From positions 59,340,864 to 59,404,863 of the forward strand of contig CM077115.1 of NCBI GenBank assembly GCA_039619475.1: a DNA stretch of 64,000 bases, in the 5' to 3' direction. Below are positions 12,172 through 21,694 of this stretch, piece after piece (within the stretch, counting starts at the first letter, position 1; each line of letters starts with the position of its first letter). Below the pieces are notes generated by a model. The model was given only the letters and a program-made list of their open reading frames with translations, made no database searches and was not told the DNA's origin. The position numbers and the translations under genes were made by a program. This stretch comes from Icerya purchasi. Its lineage: Eukaryota; Arthropoda; Insecta; Hemiptera; Monophlebidae.

Positions 12172-12744
12172 AAACGCGGTCATCTCATTTTAATATGGGA
12201 AAAAATTTGGAACGACATTTTGTTCTATTTTAGGGCGGTTAAAAATGCTACCGAAACATTCGAAATGTTGTAGGTGGCTTATTCGGAGTCCGTCGTGTCT
12301 CGTTCACTAGCATGTTACGTAGGTATGACCGATTTTCGTCTCGGTTACAGAGTCGACTGAAGACAAAAGAGAAGCGGAGGGAGGCCTTGCACGGCGAAAA
12401 CGGATAATAACATCGCTCGCGTCGCAGCTGTTTTGAAAGAACGTCAGAGTGCAAAGGATGCCGGTTGGTAGAAGAGCTAATATTCTAAAAAGCATCGTTC
12501 GACGAACTATTACGAACGATTCTGGAAGGATCGGCCGCTCTTTTTTTGTTGTACAGTAATTAACATGCAATTTTTGGTTAGAAAAATGGTTCCGGCGCTC
12601 AACCTCCTCCCGTACTTCTCAGATCTCTGAGTCTGCCAGACTATTTTCTATTCCTCAAGTTGAAAATGGAGCTCAAAAGCGGGACCATTTCGCTTCAATT
12701 GAAGCGAGATTCAAACAGCCTCGTGATAATTATGATCGCGTGTA

Positions 12745-12923
12745 CCAAGAGACGCTTGCACGAACTGTTACCGCGCTGCTACAAATAATCCGGTTGTTCT
12801 GAAACGTTGGTTGGCGAGAGAAGAGGGAATTGTATGAACTAGTTCCCAAAATTTCATGAAAATGGCGCAAGTAGTATTGATTTTAGAAAGGCAGTTCCAC
12901 AACTTATGGGACACGCACTGTGT
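12745..12923 (-). repeat. Right TIR of the 12031-12923 element
   Basis: This is the reverse-complement partner of 12031-12171, with an insertion of about 38 bases near 12797-12835 relative to the left arm. It is followed directly by TA. Confidence 0.85.
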
Positions 12924-12929
12924 ATATAA

Positions 12930-15135
12930 AACGGCATATTCACTTCGGTACGGGACGTGCCAAAATAAACGAAATGGGCGGGGTGGAATACCTAAAAACG
13001 GGACACGCCGAACGCGTAGAACCTTTTTTTTTCTCTGTTATAGATAAATGGGAATTGTAAAAGGAAAATGAGCGCCCTATTCAAGGGTGCTCTGTTGTTC
13101 TGTACGTTTGGAGTATGCACGAGAGTGAATGCGCGACCTAAGATTTCTAACTCCATGCCGGAGTCGCTAGCTGTTGTCGTGATTTGCGGGTTCGTAATTT
13201 CAACGAAAATTTATGGTAAACTACACTATAACGAACAGGCAATAAGAACAGTTACTTACACGAATAAGGAGTTAATAGAAAGACATAATTGAAGAAAAAT
13301 AAATAAATCTTTTACGAGTCTCCGGGTATTTACAGCAGTGTTATGCCAATTCAGGGTTTTAAACGGTAGAGAACTCGCGAACGTAGAAAGAAAACTTTCA
13401 TCAAAAAGAAAATACTTCTCCGCATTGAAACGAATTAAAATGAAGATTTGAACAAACCAAAACACGAAAGAAATGCCGAAAACGAATGAAGATGAGATTT
13501 TTTAAAAACGGTCTACTAATTAAGAAAAGAAAAAATACTATAAACAAGCCATGTTGGAGCATGAATTCCCAACTCCCTGTTTCTGTTTTTTGAAATGAAA
13601 GTCTGCTTCGGTTATTTGTTTAACAAGAATCAGAATAGATGTTGCCTTTAGGCTATATCATTTTCAGACAGCTAGAACAATTATTAGAAAAAACATTAGT
13701 AATAAGTAATAATGGAAAAACTGCTTGATTTTCAAATCGCTGACAGTAACATATATTTCGTTCTACCCAAAATACATAATACATGAAGTCTCGGTAAACA
13801 CTGATCACACCGAAACATCGTTAGAAGCTGATTCAGAAACAGAACATACCCGTCAAATTAAGAAAAAAAAAAACAAAAAAAAAAACTGCTAGTTAAATGA
13901 TGTAAGTGAGGGAAATGTTACGAGACTTGACCGCAATTATTTTCCATTAAGCATTCTCTCTGTGACTGGTTCAATCCGGTTGCAAAGATTATCACCGTTC
14001 CCATGAACGTGTTAGGCAAAAGAACATCAAAAGTATTATGGCGTTTGAAAATTTTTCTTTTCATCGAGCTTCCAAGTATAAGAATAATTCATTAGTCTCA
14101 AAAACCTTTTCTCATAGGCAAATCATGAATCGATTTTCTCTTTTCCCTCTATAATATTTATGATCCTCCTATTGTTCATTCATCGCATCAGCTAAATCCC
14201 TGACGTTTCGAAAAGCTAAAACGTCTAATTTTTCTTCTATACCTACTTCTTGTTTTCCTTCCCATTTCCGCTAATTCTATCCCTTCTCCCTCAAGTGGAT
14301 AAACATTAAATAAATTCATCTTATCCTTCAATAACGATCCTGCTAATAATCGCCATCCGATTAGTTTCGCACATTCAGAACATTCTAATTTTCTATCATT
14401 TCTAAATTTACACTTTTCATCAATAATCACTTTGCAACCCCATCTTGGATCTGATCTCTCTTCCTACTTTCTTCTCTGGTGGTAACCTTCAACTTGGATA
14501 ATTTTGTTTATCTTATTAACTTTTCAGTCGCGAATACAAATTTTCTTTCATCTTATGTATCCGCAGTTTTAATTCTCTCTTATCTTACTCTTTAATTCGC
14601 GTGCCCCTTTTTTCTGTCTCTGTCTACTTCTTTCATTTTCATTCTTCGTTATGTCCTTCAAATTTAACATTCTCTACGGGGAATTGTCGAAGCCTCAAAG
14701 CTAATACTTGATATCGCAAAAGAATTATCAATTTTTGAGGAGGTCTTTTTTTCTGAAAGGCCAGTGTAACAAATCTGTTTTTTCCTCTATTTGGAACCGA
14801 CGAAAAGAAAACCAGTTTTTTTCCCCGGAATCAAATCTCCGATTGCCAAGCGAGTGAAGCGAATCAGCTAAACCCTTTCGAGTTTCTCCAACGAACCTGT
14901 TTCTTTCTGATCCGGGCGCCAGTACCGAGATACGAAAGCTTCGAAAGTAAGAAAAAACTAAGGCTCAACGTACATACATCGGAAAACATCAGGCTCACAC
15001 TACGATTACCAAATTATCACTGAAAAACCACGCTATCTTTCGCGAATAAATTCAGTGTTGGACCATAAGGCAATATATATGTATAAATAAATGCAAAATA
15101 AAAAAAAAAAACAACAATTACTTAAATTACATTAA
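12930..15135. other. No recognised gene; one small ORF noted separately
   Basis: Apart from the small open frame at 13068-13292, nothing coding was recognised. The plus strand is markedly pyrimidine-rich between about 14100 and 14660. The 80-codon minus-strand frame at 14188-14430 has no domain I know. No TIRs or TSDs were found. Confidence 0.45.
13068..13292 (+). CDS. Small ORF with a signal-peptide-like start (uncertain)
   Basis: This is a 74-codon open frame in a locally GC-richer patch. The first 24 residues have a lysine followed by a hydrophobic stretch (GALLFCTFGVCT) and a small-residue site (VNA), which resembles a secretion signal. A second hydrophobic stretch AVVVICGFVIS follows near residue 37. 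The A-rich context before the ATG is acceptable for insect initiation. I do not recognise the protein, and no splice structure or repeat evidence supports it. It may simply be chance. Confidence 0.15.
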   Translation: MSALFKGALLFCTFGVCTRVNARPKISNSMPESLAVVVICGFVISTKIYGKLHYNEQAIRTVTYTNKELIERHN

Positions 15136-15145
15136 AAAACAAATT

Positions 15146-15874
15146 GCCTCCCCACTCTACTGATTATGTAATCCTTTTTATACGTTCCTTGATCCATGAC
15201 CTCTTTCTTTTTTGTGCAATCGAGGTTAATTTCCTTTGGATCCCTAGCCATTCTGGAATAGAAGGAAATGAGTCAGTTGACTTATTAGCTCGGCGAGCTT
15301 CTTCTTCCGGCAGGTTCCTTACTACTTTTCCATCCGTCAATATTAATCTTCTGTCCTCCGCAGCGCACAACCAATTATGGTTTAACTCCTACTACTCCTC
15401 ATTCTCAAACCCGGATTCCTTTTACTTGTCCATCCAGCCTTCTCTTCCTTTCTGTTCCTGGTTTCTTGACTTCCCTTTTATGCGTCGCTCCAGCATCTCG
15501 GCAATATGCCGCCTCCGCTTTGGGCACAGCTGGCTTCCCTCGTCGCTTTTCCGATTCTCTCTCGCGGCATCTCCGTATTGTCCTTTACATCCTCTTAACA
15601 GTCAACATGTATGTGATCCTGATCACATAATGTTCGAATGTTCAGCACTTTCATCTGAACAATCTTCCTTTTACTCCTCTCTCTTATCAAACAATGTTCC
15701 TACTCCCTATTGTGCTGCATTTATTCTTTCCCTTCCTTCTCCTTCTGTCATCCAGGCGCTTGATACATTCTTGTTGAATGTTTCACGCCTCATAAAAATC
15801 TGATTTTTTCTCTATTCCCATTTCTTGGGCTAATGTCCTCGCTGACGAACCCATAGAAAAAAAAAAAAAAAAAC
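15146..15874 (+). mobile_element. 5'-truncated LINE (family A), 3' end with RNase H tail and poly(A)
   Basis: An open frame to 15803 holds the end of an RNase H domain (LWIPSHSGIEGNESVDLLAR, with the HSG.EGNE.VD..A motif). A C-terminal region typical of I/Jockey-type LINEs follows, with the ICRLRFGHS motif and a Cys/His cluster (CPLHP ... CDPDHIMFEC). A stop, a short 3' UTR ending GCTGACGAACCCATAG and 17-18 A residues follow. A 10-base direct repeat AAAACAAATT (15136-15145 and 15875-15884) brackets the fragment and fits a TSD, though it is A-rich. Endonuclease and RT are missing, so it is dead on arrival. This is the best-preserved copy of family A in the window; others are at 16865, 42370, 43205, 60860 and 62730. 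Confidence 0.85.
15162..15803 (+). pseudogene. LINE ORF2 C-terminus (RNase H end plus Cys/His region)
   Basis: The frame is uninterrupted to the stop at 15801-15803. Residues with RNase H character (PSHSGIEGNESVDLLARRA) are followed by the conserved AHNQLWFNSYYSSF segment, the ICRLRFGHSWLPSSLFRF block and CDPDHIMFECSALSSE. In complete elements this region follows the RT domain; here the RT is lost through 5' truncation. The first ATG of the frame is not a native start. Confidence 0.8.
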
Positions 15875-16852
15875 AAAACAAATTCAATCGATAATGAATC
15901 CGAATATTTATGTATAGGTGTGTGCGTAGGGCCGGCCTTAACCATCCAGGCGTCCCGAGCGAGACATTCATTTGAGCCCCCTTTATTGTTTTATATTACA
16001 AATTTAAAATAACTTATTATTTTTTATTAAATTTAATATACAATACAAAACAACAAAAATGTATTTATTATTATTATTATTAATATTTTTTACGTTCTCT
16101 AAGCAAAGTACCGATATATGTATTATATATTTCCTGTCAGTTAGTTAGTTACTAAACATTTAATGAAAAACAAAAATTAAACAAACAACTAAAACATAAT
16201 TTTTCTAGCTTTGTGGTCAGCAAACTCTGCGATTGGAAACTGGCAAAATGTAGGTTTTCTGAAATTTGATTTTCAATGGACAGTAAGGCCAAACTGGTTA
16301 ATTTTGTTCGAGACAGTGTAGACCGCAAGTACATTTTTATCAATTTCAGTTTGGAAAAACTGCGTTCGCCACTTGCAACCGTCACTGGTATTGTTAACAA
16401 AATACGCAAATCCAGGTGTTGGGATATAACTCTTGAAGGTTGTGCTTTTTGATAAAGTTGAAAGCTTCGATAGTTGTTGCCTGACTGTCTTCAAGATAGT
16501 GTTGCAGACCTAAAATTTCATCGCACAACAAATCTCCTTCAATATCCGATATAAAGTTTATCGTTAACTTTTTTCGCAATGCAGTACAATGTTACATTGG
16601 TTGTTCTTTATTTTTATTTTTTTTTTTAGTGTTACATAAGAAATTCCACGTCACAAAAAAATTTTACACCTGTTGAAATCGAAATCATAGATATAAGTAC
16701 GGTGTCCAAAAGAGCATTAAAAAATTCTCTTTCGAGCCTTTTTTATGGGTCAATTATTCGTTCATCAACACAGCCTCTTTATCCGGTCTGCGTTTAATGC
16801 GTCTTAGTCGCGTTTCTGGTTTGAAAAGTGGATGCGCATCAAGCTCTGATGC

Positions 16853-16864
16853 TAATCAGTTGCT
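16853..16864 (+). repeat. Left TSD of nested LINE (12 bp)
   Basis: TAATCAGTTGCT here is identical to 17320-17331 on the other side of the insertion. Removing one copy and the insert restores the continuity of the hAT coding sequence. Confidence 0.9.
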
Positions 16865-17319
16865 GTTTTTTTTGTTGTTGTTTTTTTTTTTTTTTATTTA
16901 TTTATTTTGTGGGGTTCGTCAAAAAAAGACATCGGCCCGAGAAGAGGGGAAAGGATGATAAGCGGAATCAGATGTTTATGCAATCAGATATAAAGAATAG
17001 GAAAGACTCAAGTACTGGAATGACCGAGGGTGATGACAAGGAGAGAACAAAAGATGCACAATACGGAGCTGGAAGACCAATTGACAGAAGAGAAGAGTTG
17101 AGAACGTTCGGAAGCGATACAGGTGCACTCAAACAAAATGTGATTAGCGTCACTTATAAAGTTGTGAATGGGAGGGTGTAAGGGACAAAGAGGAGGGGGG
17201 ACTAGAGAGAAGTTACCATCTTATCCATAGTTTTTCAATTTTCCCTCCATACGGCGTTCAACTCTCTCTCTGCAATCTGTCGCCTACGCTTTGGGCATAG
17301 TTTGCTTCATGCTTCCTTA
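16865..17319 (-). mobile_element. LINE family A insertion with 5' inversion (twin-priming structure)
   Basis: The left end is a T/TA-rich tract (16865-16904), the poly(A) side of a minus-strand LINE. It is followed on the minus strand by the family A 3' region: GLPAPYCASFVLSLSSPSVI (17070-17010) and, in an upstream frame, ANHILFE-like sequence. The remaining part, about 17215-17319, is in the opposite orientation: on the plus strand it reads ICRLRFGHSLLHASL. In an intact element that block lies just upstream of the minus-strand segment. The perfect 12 bp duplication at 16853-16864 and 17320-17331 shows a single insertion, so the head-to-head structure arose during integration. Confidence 0.9.
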
Positions 17320-17331
17320 TAATCAGTTGCT
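17320..17331 (+). repeat. Right TSD of nested LINE (12 bp)
   Basis: TAATCAGTTGCT, identical to 16853-16864. Confidence 0.9.
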
Positions 17332-18741
17332 ATTATAATAGCTTCTTCAAAACCTGTTTGTCTTTATGTTTGCAAATAAGAGCAACATTTATCAATCATT
17401 TCGGTAAAGTCGACAAAGTTGATTTTAGGTGATTGACTTACTTTACTCACAACGTTCTTTCGATAAAAAAAACATCATACCATACTATAAGAGAAACAAT
17501 AAAGCTAAATTCTTTCATTTGTCCTGCCAGTGTGGTCGCTTCGTGTGATGTCCCAGCATCGGTTTGTTCGGTAACGACGGCCAAAGAAACCAAGGCATCA
17601 TACATTTCACATAACTGATAACGAACCGTTTTGACGCTTTCAATTGCAGCTTCCGATAGCGTGTTACCTAAATAAATATTGTTTTACGCTTACGGCATTC
17701 TCTGTTATATCGGCCCATTTTAGCGCGATTGAAAGTTGTTCTTTATGACTTATATCAGGAGTACAACGATTACATAACATTTTAAATCCTTTATGCGAGA
17801 TAATATTATAGACATAACTTTTGATGCCATGAGTTCTATTAATTCATTTTGTATAATTTTTCCGCAATAATAGTCGGACAGATGGTCATAGTCAATCTGG
17901 CCTTCTATGATTGGATTAACTTCGCCAATAACTGTACAAGACTTAAGAATTTCCCGGTTGTTTGGAATAAACAACTAATCAGATGCCCCTCTGAATCCCA
18001 TGTTATTATCAGCCAAGAAAAAAAATTTTAAACGGCTCAATATTTTTTTTCGTTTATTATTTTTAATCGGGCACGTCAACTACAGAAATTAACAAAGTGC
18101 AAGTAAAATTTTTGAAATTGTTAATGACTGGAATAAATTTCTTTCGGGTTTTTAAAACCGTTAGCACCAAATGAAAGCCAAAGTTACAACATACTATTGT
18201 TTATTAAATGGCTACACCACTATGCTGAAACAACATGGTCTATCTCAAAACAACGAGGTCTATTTCAGTGGTTTGAACGAAGCGGATGGTGATACCGAGG
18301 AGATAAAAACAAAAAGAATATTGCTTACCGCAAACTAATTCAGCAATGAACCCAAAATAGACAGCGAAACACTACACACTCATCAGACATCAATTTTCGC
18401 CAAAAACAAAATAAGTTTCTAGCTTATGAATTTTCTTTGCTGGTGAAACATACTTTAAGTAAATAAGAGTTGACAGGTTTTAATGCGTAAAGCCAACACA
18501 TTTAACAATGGATCACTTTCGTCCAATTTCCTGCACTAGTCAGTGAGGGGTGTAACAAACGGTCGTGTGTTCGATGTGCTGAATACACGAACTTACTCCT
18601 ACAAGATAAATTCAGAAAAGTTAATGCAATAAATTTAGTTGTTTTTTTTTTTTAATCTGATGCAGATAAGTATTCAAATTAAGTGGTTAAATGAGCACCA
18701 CGCGCTGACGCGCGCGTCGCCCTACCCTGGAGCCGACCCTG

Positions 18742-19138
18742 TACGTACGTAGTAAGGACGTTGGCCTATCGACCATTAGAGCCTGACTAATCACGATGAA
18801 GCAGAAAAAAAAAAAATATTAAAATACTCTTGCTAAAGTTATAGCGCGATATATTAACATCAGTGGCGATTTATTCAGCCGTACGTGCCAAAATTTTATC
18901 TCATAACCAACTAACTACAACGAAAAACAGTATATTTCTAAAATAAATATTTCTCTAGCCTCTTATCGGAAATTATAAAATTATTCTCTCGCACGATGTA
19001 CACATCGATTTTGCAAACGGCGTCACTCATTTGTTGTTTTGGTGTGACAGGTTTCAGAATTGTAGGACTATTAGGAATATGTTGTCCTTTACAATTGCGA
19101 CTAAAGGGAAGAATGGTTTTTATTAGAACAATCCGAAA
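18742..19138. other. Spacer between hAT and mariner; no gene seen
   Basis: About 400 bases with no coding region or repeat that I recognise, apart from an A-run near 18805. Confidence 0.5.
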
Positions 19139-19140
19139 TA

Positions 19141-19170
19141 CGAAGGTGGTTCAAATATAAACCGGAATTT
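19141..19170 (+). repeat. Mariner left TIR
   Basis: Thirty bases, 27 of which match the reverse complement of 20412-20441. Preceded directly by TA. Confidence 0.93.
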
Positions 19171-19294
19171 TTAAATAAACGCGCGAAAAATTTATTGTGG
19201 AAAAAGTGGTTGCACTGGCAGTTAGACCGGTTTGTTACGAAGCGTGTAGAGCAATTAGAACCGCGTAACGTCACTTTTTTGTGTAGTTAGAGCC

Positions 19295-20368
19295 ATGAGT
19301 GAAAAAGAAGTACCAGTGTCTGTTGCGCAACGCATCATTATTCGTTTTTTAGTCAAAGACGACGTAAAATCCGTGGAAATTTACCGAAAATTACGCGAAT
19401 AGTTCGGGGATGAGTGTCTCTCCAAAACTCAAGTGTACGAGTGGTGTTCCGCGTTTCGAAAAGGACGTGAAGTGGTGTCAAACATACCACATGCGCGGCG
19501 CCCAAAAACCAGCATTACAGATGAACACGTCAAAGCCATCGAACAACTCATTTTGGCTGACCGACGCGTCCGTGTACGCGATATGACCGACGAATTCGGC
19601 ATCAGCATAGGTAGTATTGAGACAATAATTCATGATCGGCTAGGTTATCGCAAAATTGCAGCCAGATGGGTGCCAAGACTTCTGAATTTTGAACAGAAAT
19701 CCACTCGTTGGGAAGTTTGTACGCGTCTCCTGCAGCGGTATGAAGAGGAAGGAGAGAATTTATTGCGGCGAATATTCACCACGGACGAAACTTGGGTACA
19801 CTACTATAGGCCGGAGCGTAAACGCTCGTCTATGGAGTGGCGGAAGAAAAAAGAGGGAGCGCCAGTCAAAGCGAAGGTTACACAGTCAGCTGGGAAGGTG
19901 TTGTGTACCGTGTTTTGGGACATGAAGGGAGTGATCGCAGTCGATTTCCTAACTGAACAACGTACTGTGACGGCGCAGTATTACAGTAACCTCCTAAAAA
20001 ACACAGTCAAACCGGCCTATCGAACAAAAAGGCGCGAAATTCCGATCCGTAGTGCGATACTGCTTCAAGACAACGCCAGGCCACATACCGCTCGGCTCAC
20101 GATGGAGGCATTGGCCGAATTGGGCTGGGAAACACTTGAACATCCTCCTTACAGTCCAGATTTGTCGCCTTGTGATTATTATTTGTTTGGCCCGTTGAAA
20201 GAAGCACTTGGTGGACAACGTTTCGACAGCAACGATGAGGTGGAATCGTTCGTGCGCAAATGGCTATGTGACAAGCCGCGAGATTTTTACGAAAAAGGAA
20301 TAAAAAAATTGCCGGAGAGATGGAAAAAGTGCGTAGCGTGCGAGGGGGGTTATCTCGAAAAATTGTAA
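19295..20368 (+). pseudogene. Mariner transposase with one premature stop
   Basis: The frame from the ATG at 19295 to the stop at 20366-20368 is 358 codons including the terminator, close to the usual ~345-350 residues. An in-frame TAG at 19400-19402 (codon 36) sits inside the first helix-turn-helix, where a single change from CAG would explain it. From 19433 the frame is open. It contains the first DNA-binding region (YEWCSAFRKGR), a linker and second HTH (IGSIETIIHDRLGYRKIAARWVP), and the catalytic triad. The three Asp residues are in TTDETWVHYY (about residue 164), LLQDNARPHTA (259) and YSPDLSPCDYYLF (294). Exactly 34 residues separate the last two, the DD34D signature of mariner. As read, only a truncated or late-initiated product could be made, so the copy is probably inactive. 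Confidence 0.95.
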
Positions 20369-20411
20369 AAAATATGAGCACTGTAAGTATAAAATAAAAA
20401 TTTTTATGACA

Positions 20412-20441
20412 AAATTCCGGTTTATATTTGAACCCTCCTCG
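20412..20441 (-). repeat. Mariner right TIR
   Basis: Inverted partner of 19141-19170, followed directly by TA. Confidence 0.93.
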
Positions 20442-20739
20442 TAGAATGTTTAGAACAGCAGTGAGCGCAAATAGCTGATGGACTATGATATTGTTTGAAT
20501 ATGTGTACAAAAAAAAAAAAAAAAGAACAGTGGGGCATTGAATTGGGAATCTGACGCTTAGAAAAACATTGAAAATTAATCTACAAATTGAGATAGTGCT
20601 AGGAAGTTGAGTTCCTTCAAATTTTATTTCTACCGATTGTACGGGGATTTTAACTGCATTCTTTGCTCTGTAATAATGGAGAAATGGACTTTGAAAATGA
20701 TACTGAAGCAATATAAAAGATTTGACGGAAGGGAATAAA

Positions 20740-20914
20740 AATAAGGAAAAAACAATTCATTGCGGAATAGGTCAGGGTATCGTATTGGTCCCTATTCTCT
20801 TCTTAAGTTACACTAACTTGTTACATAAGCATATTAAAAATGCAAAGGCATAAGTGTTTGCCAATGATATTGCCGTATTAATGGAGCATAAGAATTTAGA
20901 GATAGCGGAAAGAT
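20740..20914 (+). pseudogene. LINE reverse transcriptase fragment, left part (split by insertion)
   Basis: The reading GIGQGIVLVPILFLSYTNLL matches the RT block 'G.PQG..L.P.LF..Y.ND', and VFANDIAVLMEHKNLEIAER matches the catalytic 'FADDTAVL' block with the second Asp replaced by Asn. One in-frame stop lies between the two blocks. The coding sequence breaks at about 20915, where a different LINE begins, and resumes at 21519. It is a dead relic. Clade is uncertain (L2/CR1/Jockey-like). Confidence 0.7.
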
Positions 20915-21517
20915 TCACCGGTTGTAATATCTATTGTCAACAAAATTTTAGAGAAGACATTAACCACTTGTTATTTAATTGCGCCCAGTTCGATAACACG
21001 AGACTTGCGTTTTCTGAAGACCTCATGTCCTAGTGGTGTTTATCCTCCATTGTGTATTTTTCATCTTCTCTGTTCCAGTGATAAAATTTTATTTGTCCTT
21101 TTTAGGTTTATTGAAAGAAACAGGATTGTTGTTTGATTTTTTTTTTTTTTTTCTCCATTATTTTACTTATTTTTTTTCTTACATTGTAGTCTTTGTCCAG
21201 TGTGGCTGTGACTACCTCCTTTTTCTCATAATGCATTGTGAGCATTGCCAGGCAACTGTGGTCATAATGTGAGATAGAAATATTTATCTATTTTTTCTTT
21301 TGCTCCTTTTTCCAGAATGAAAAAATCTTGTTTGTTTCTGTTTTGTTTCATTGAGCATTGTGGGCACTGCCAGCAGTTGCGGCCATAATGTAGAATGAAT
21401 GAAATTTCTCTTCCTGAATTTTCTATTATTAGTATTTTTTAATATCTAGTCGTGTCGTAGTTTGCTGGCCAAATGAACTGTTCTGTTCGGGCCAAAAAAA
21501 AAAAAAAAAAAAAAAAA
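20915..21517 (+). mobile_element. LINE family B 3' fragment inserted in an RT relic
   Basis: The 5' truncation is near 20915. The first part reads FREDINHLLFNCAQF, the C-terminal 'E.I.HLLF.C' zinc-like region of CR1/Jockey-type LINEs, followed by DLMS and a stop. The 3' region contains two related blocks (about 21230-21275 and 21345-21395, sharing GCATTG and TAATGT-type motifs). It ends GGGCC plus 24 A residues (21494-21517). The same family occurs at 53899-54600 on the minus strand, with a clearly alignable C-terminus, 3' UTR and GGGCC-type end. I could not find a convincing TSD. Confidence 0.75.
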
Positions 21518-21518
21518 C

Positions 21519-21683
21519 TTTAGTAAATGGGCACATGGTGATAGGAGGTTAAGTATAAACATAAATAAATCTAAATTACTGCACATTCGGAACAGCACTA
21601 AACATACGCTACACGATCTGCGAATTACCCTTCATAATAATGATTGCATACATGAACTTCGTGTAAATAACAATACTCATTTT
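21519..21683 (+). pseudogene. LINE reverse transcriptase fragment, right part
   Basis: An open stretch of about 55 codons, directly after the poly(A) of the inserted LINE, reads LSININKSKLLHIRNSTKHT. This is the RT segment after the FADD block ('LSINVNKSK.M.F'). It is the expected continuation of 20740-20914, so the two pieces formed one relic before family B inserted. Confidence 0.65.
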
Positions 21684-21694
21684 TGTTGTTATCC

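Larger units (their letters stand above)
12031..12923 (+). mobile_element. Tc1/mariner-superfamily relic with long TIRs and TA target site
   Basis: The left end 12031-12171 and the right end 12745-12923 are inverted repeats of each other. Both begin CACAGTGCGT, both contain a CCCRTAAGTTGTGG-like stretch, and both contain ACAACCGGATTATTTG and GTAACAGTTCGTGCAAGCG. The right arm is about 38 bases longer because of an indel. TA dinucleotides abut both ends (12029-12030 and 12924-12925). Inside, 12373-12468 reads GGRPCTAKTDNNIARV, which matches the GRPRTARTxENIxxV linker of insect IS630/Tc1/mariner-type transposases, followed by a stop. A second frame reads NILKSIVRRTITNDSG, like a second helix-turn-helix. 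The catalytic domain is missing, so this is a non-autonomous, internally deleted copy of about 0.89 kb. Two Tc1/mariner hallmarks (TA site, helix-turn-helix linker) agree. Confidence 0.8.
16152..18020 (-). pseudogene. hAT (ZMYM1-like) transposase pseudogene
   Basis: The reading runs from about 18020 down to 16152 on the minus strand, interrupted by the nested LINE at 16865-17319. The N-terminal part (17974-17750) contains NREILKSCTVIGEVNPIIEG and YYCGKIIQNELIEL, the segment before the first catalytic Asp in this group. The region at 17720-17400 contains SIALKWADITE, then VKTVRYQLCEMYDALVSLAV and IVSLIVWYDVFF. Between 16850 and 16580 the pieces KPETRLRRIKRR and FFNALLDTVLIS match the linker. 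The C-terminal dimerisation domain (16409-16152) carries ASGERSFSKLKLIK and LTSLALLSIEN. The N-terminal zinc finger was not recognised with confidence. Confidence 0.8.
15927..18741 (-). mobile_element. hAT transposon, ZMYM1-like transposase relic
   Basis: The ends are hAT-like: TAGGGCCGGCC at 15927 and, read on the minus strand from 18741, CAGGGTCGGC. Subterminal regions share GGCG(T/A)C..GCG. The 8-base flanks (TGTGTGCG and TACGTACG) match at only 5 of 8 positions, as expected for an old TSD. On the minus strand, broken frames give, in order, GFRGASD..LFIPNN, KIIQNELIELMASKVMSIIL, EQLSIALKWADITE-like, VKTVRYQLCEMYDALVSL, MKEFSFIVSLIVWYD, the hAT dimerisation motif TIPVTVASGERSFSKLK and the end LALLSIEN. 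This is the order in ZMYM1/hAT proteins. The LINE at 16865-17319 is inserted in the coding region. Many stops and frameshifts make it inactive. Confidence 0.85.
19141..20441 (+). mobile_element. Mariner transposon, nearly complete (1,301 bp)
   Basis: Terminal inverted repeats of 30 bases lie at 19141-19170 and 20412-20441 and match at 27 of 30 positions. The shared core is GGTTCAAATATAAACCGGAA. TA dinucleotides at 19139-19140 and 20442-20443 are the expected target duplication. The length is the canonical ~1.3 kb and the transposase gene fills the element in the plus direction. The only visible lesion in the gene is an in-frame TAG at codon 36. The well-preserved TIRs and frame suggest a comparatively recent insertion. 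Confidence 0.95.

Noticed and set aside
20097..20711. 204-codon minus-strand frame
   Set aside because: It is antisense to the mariner transposase and its 3' flank, with no recognisable domain.
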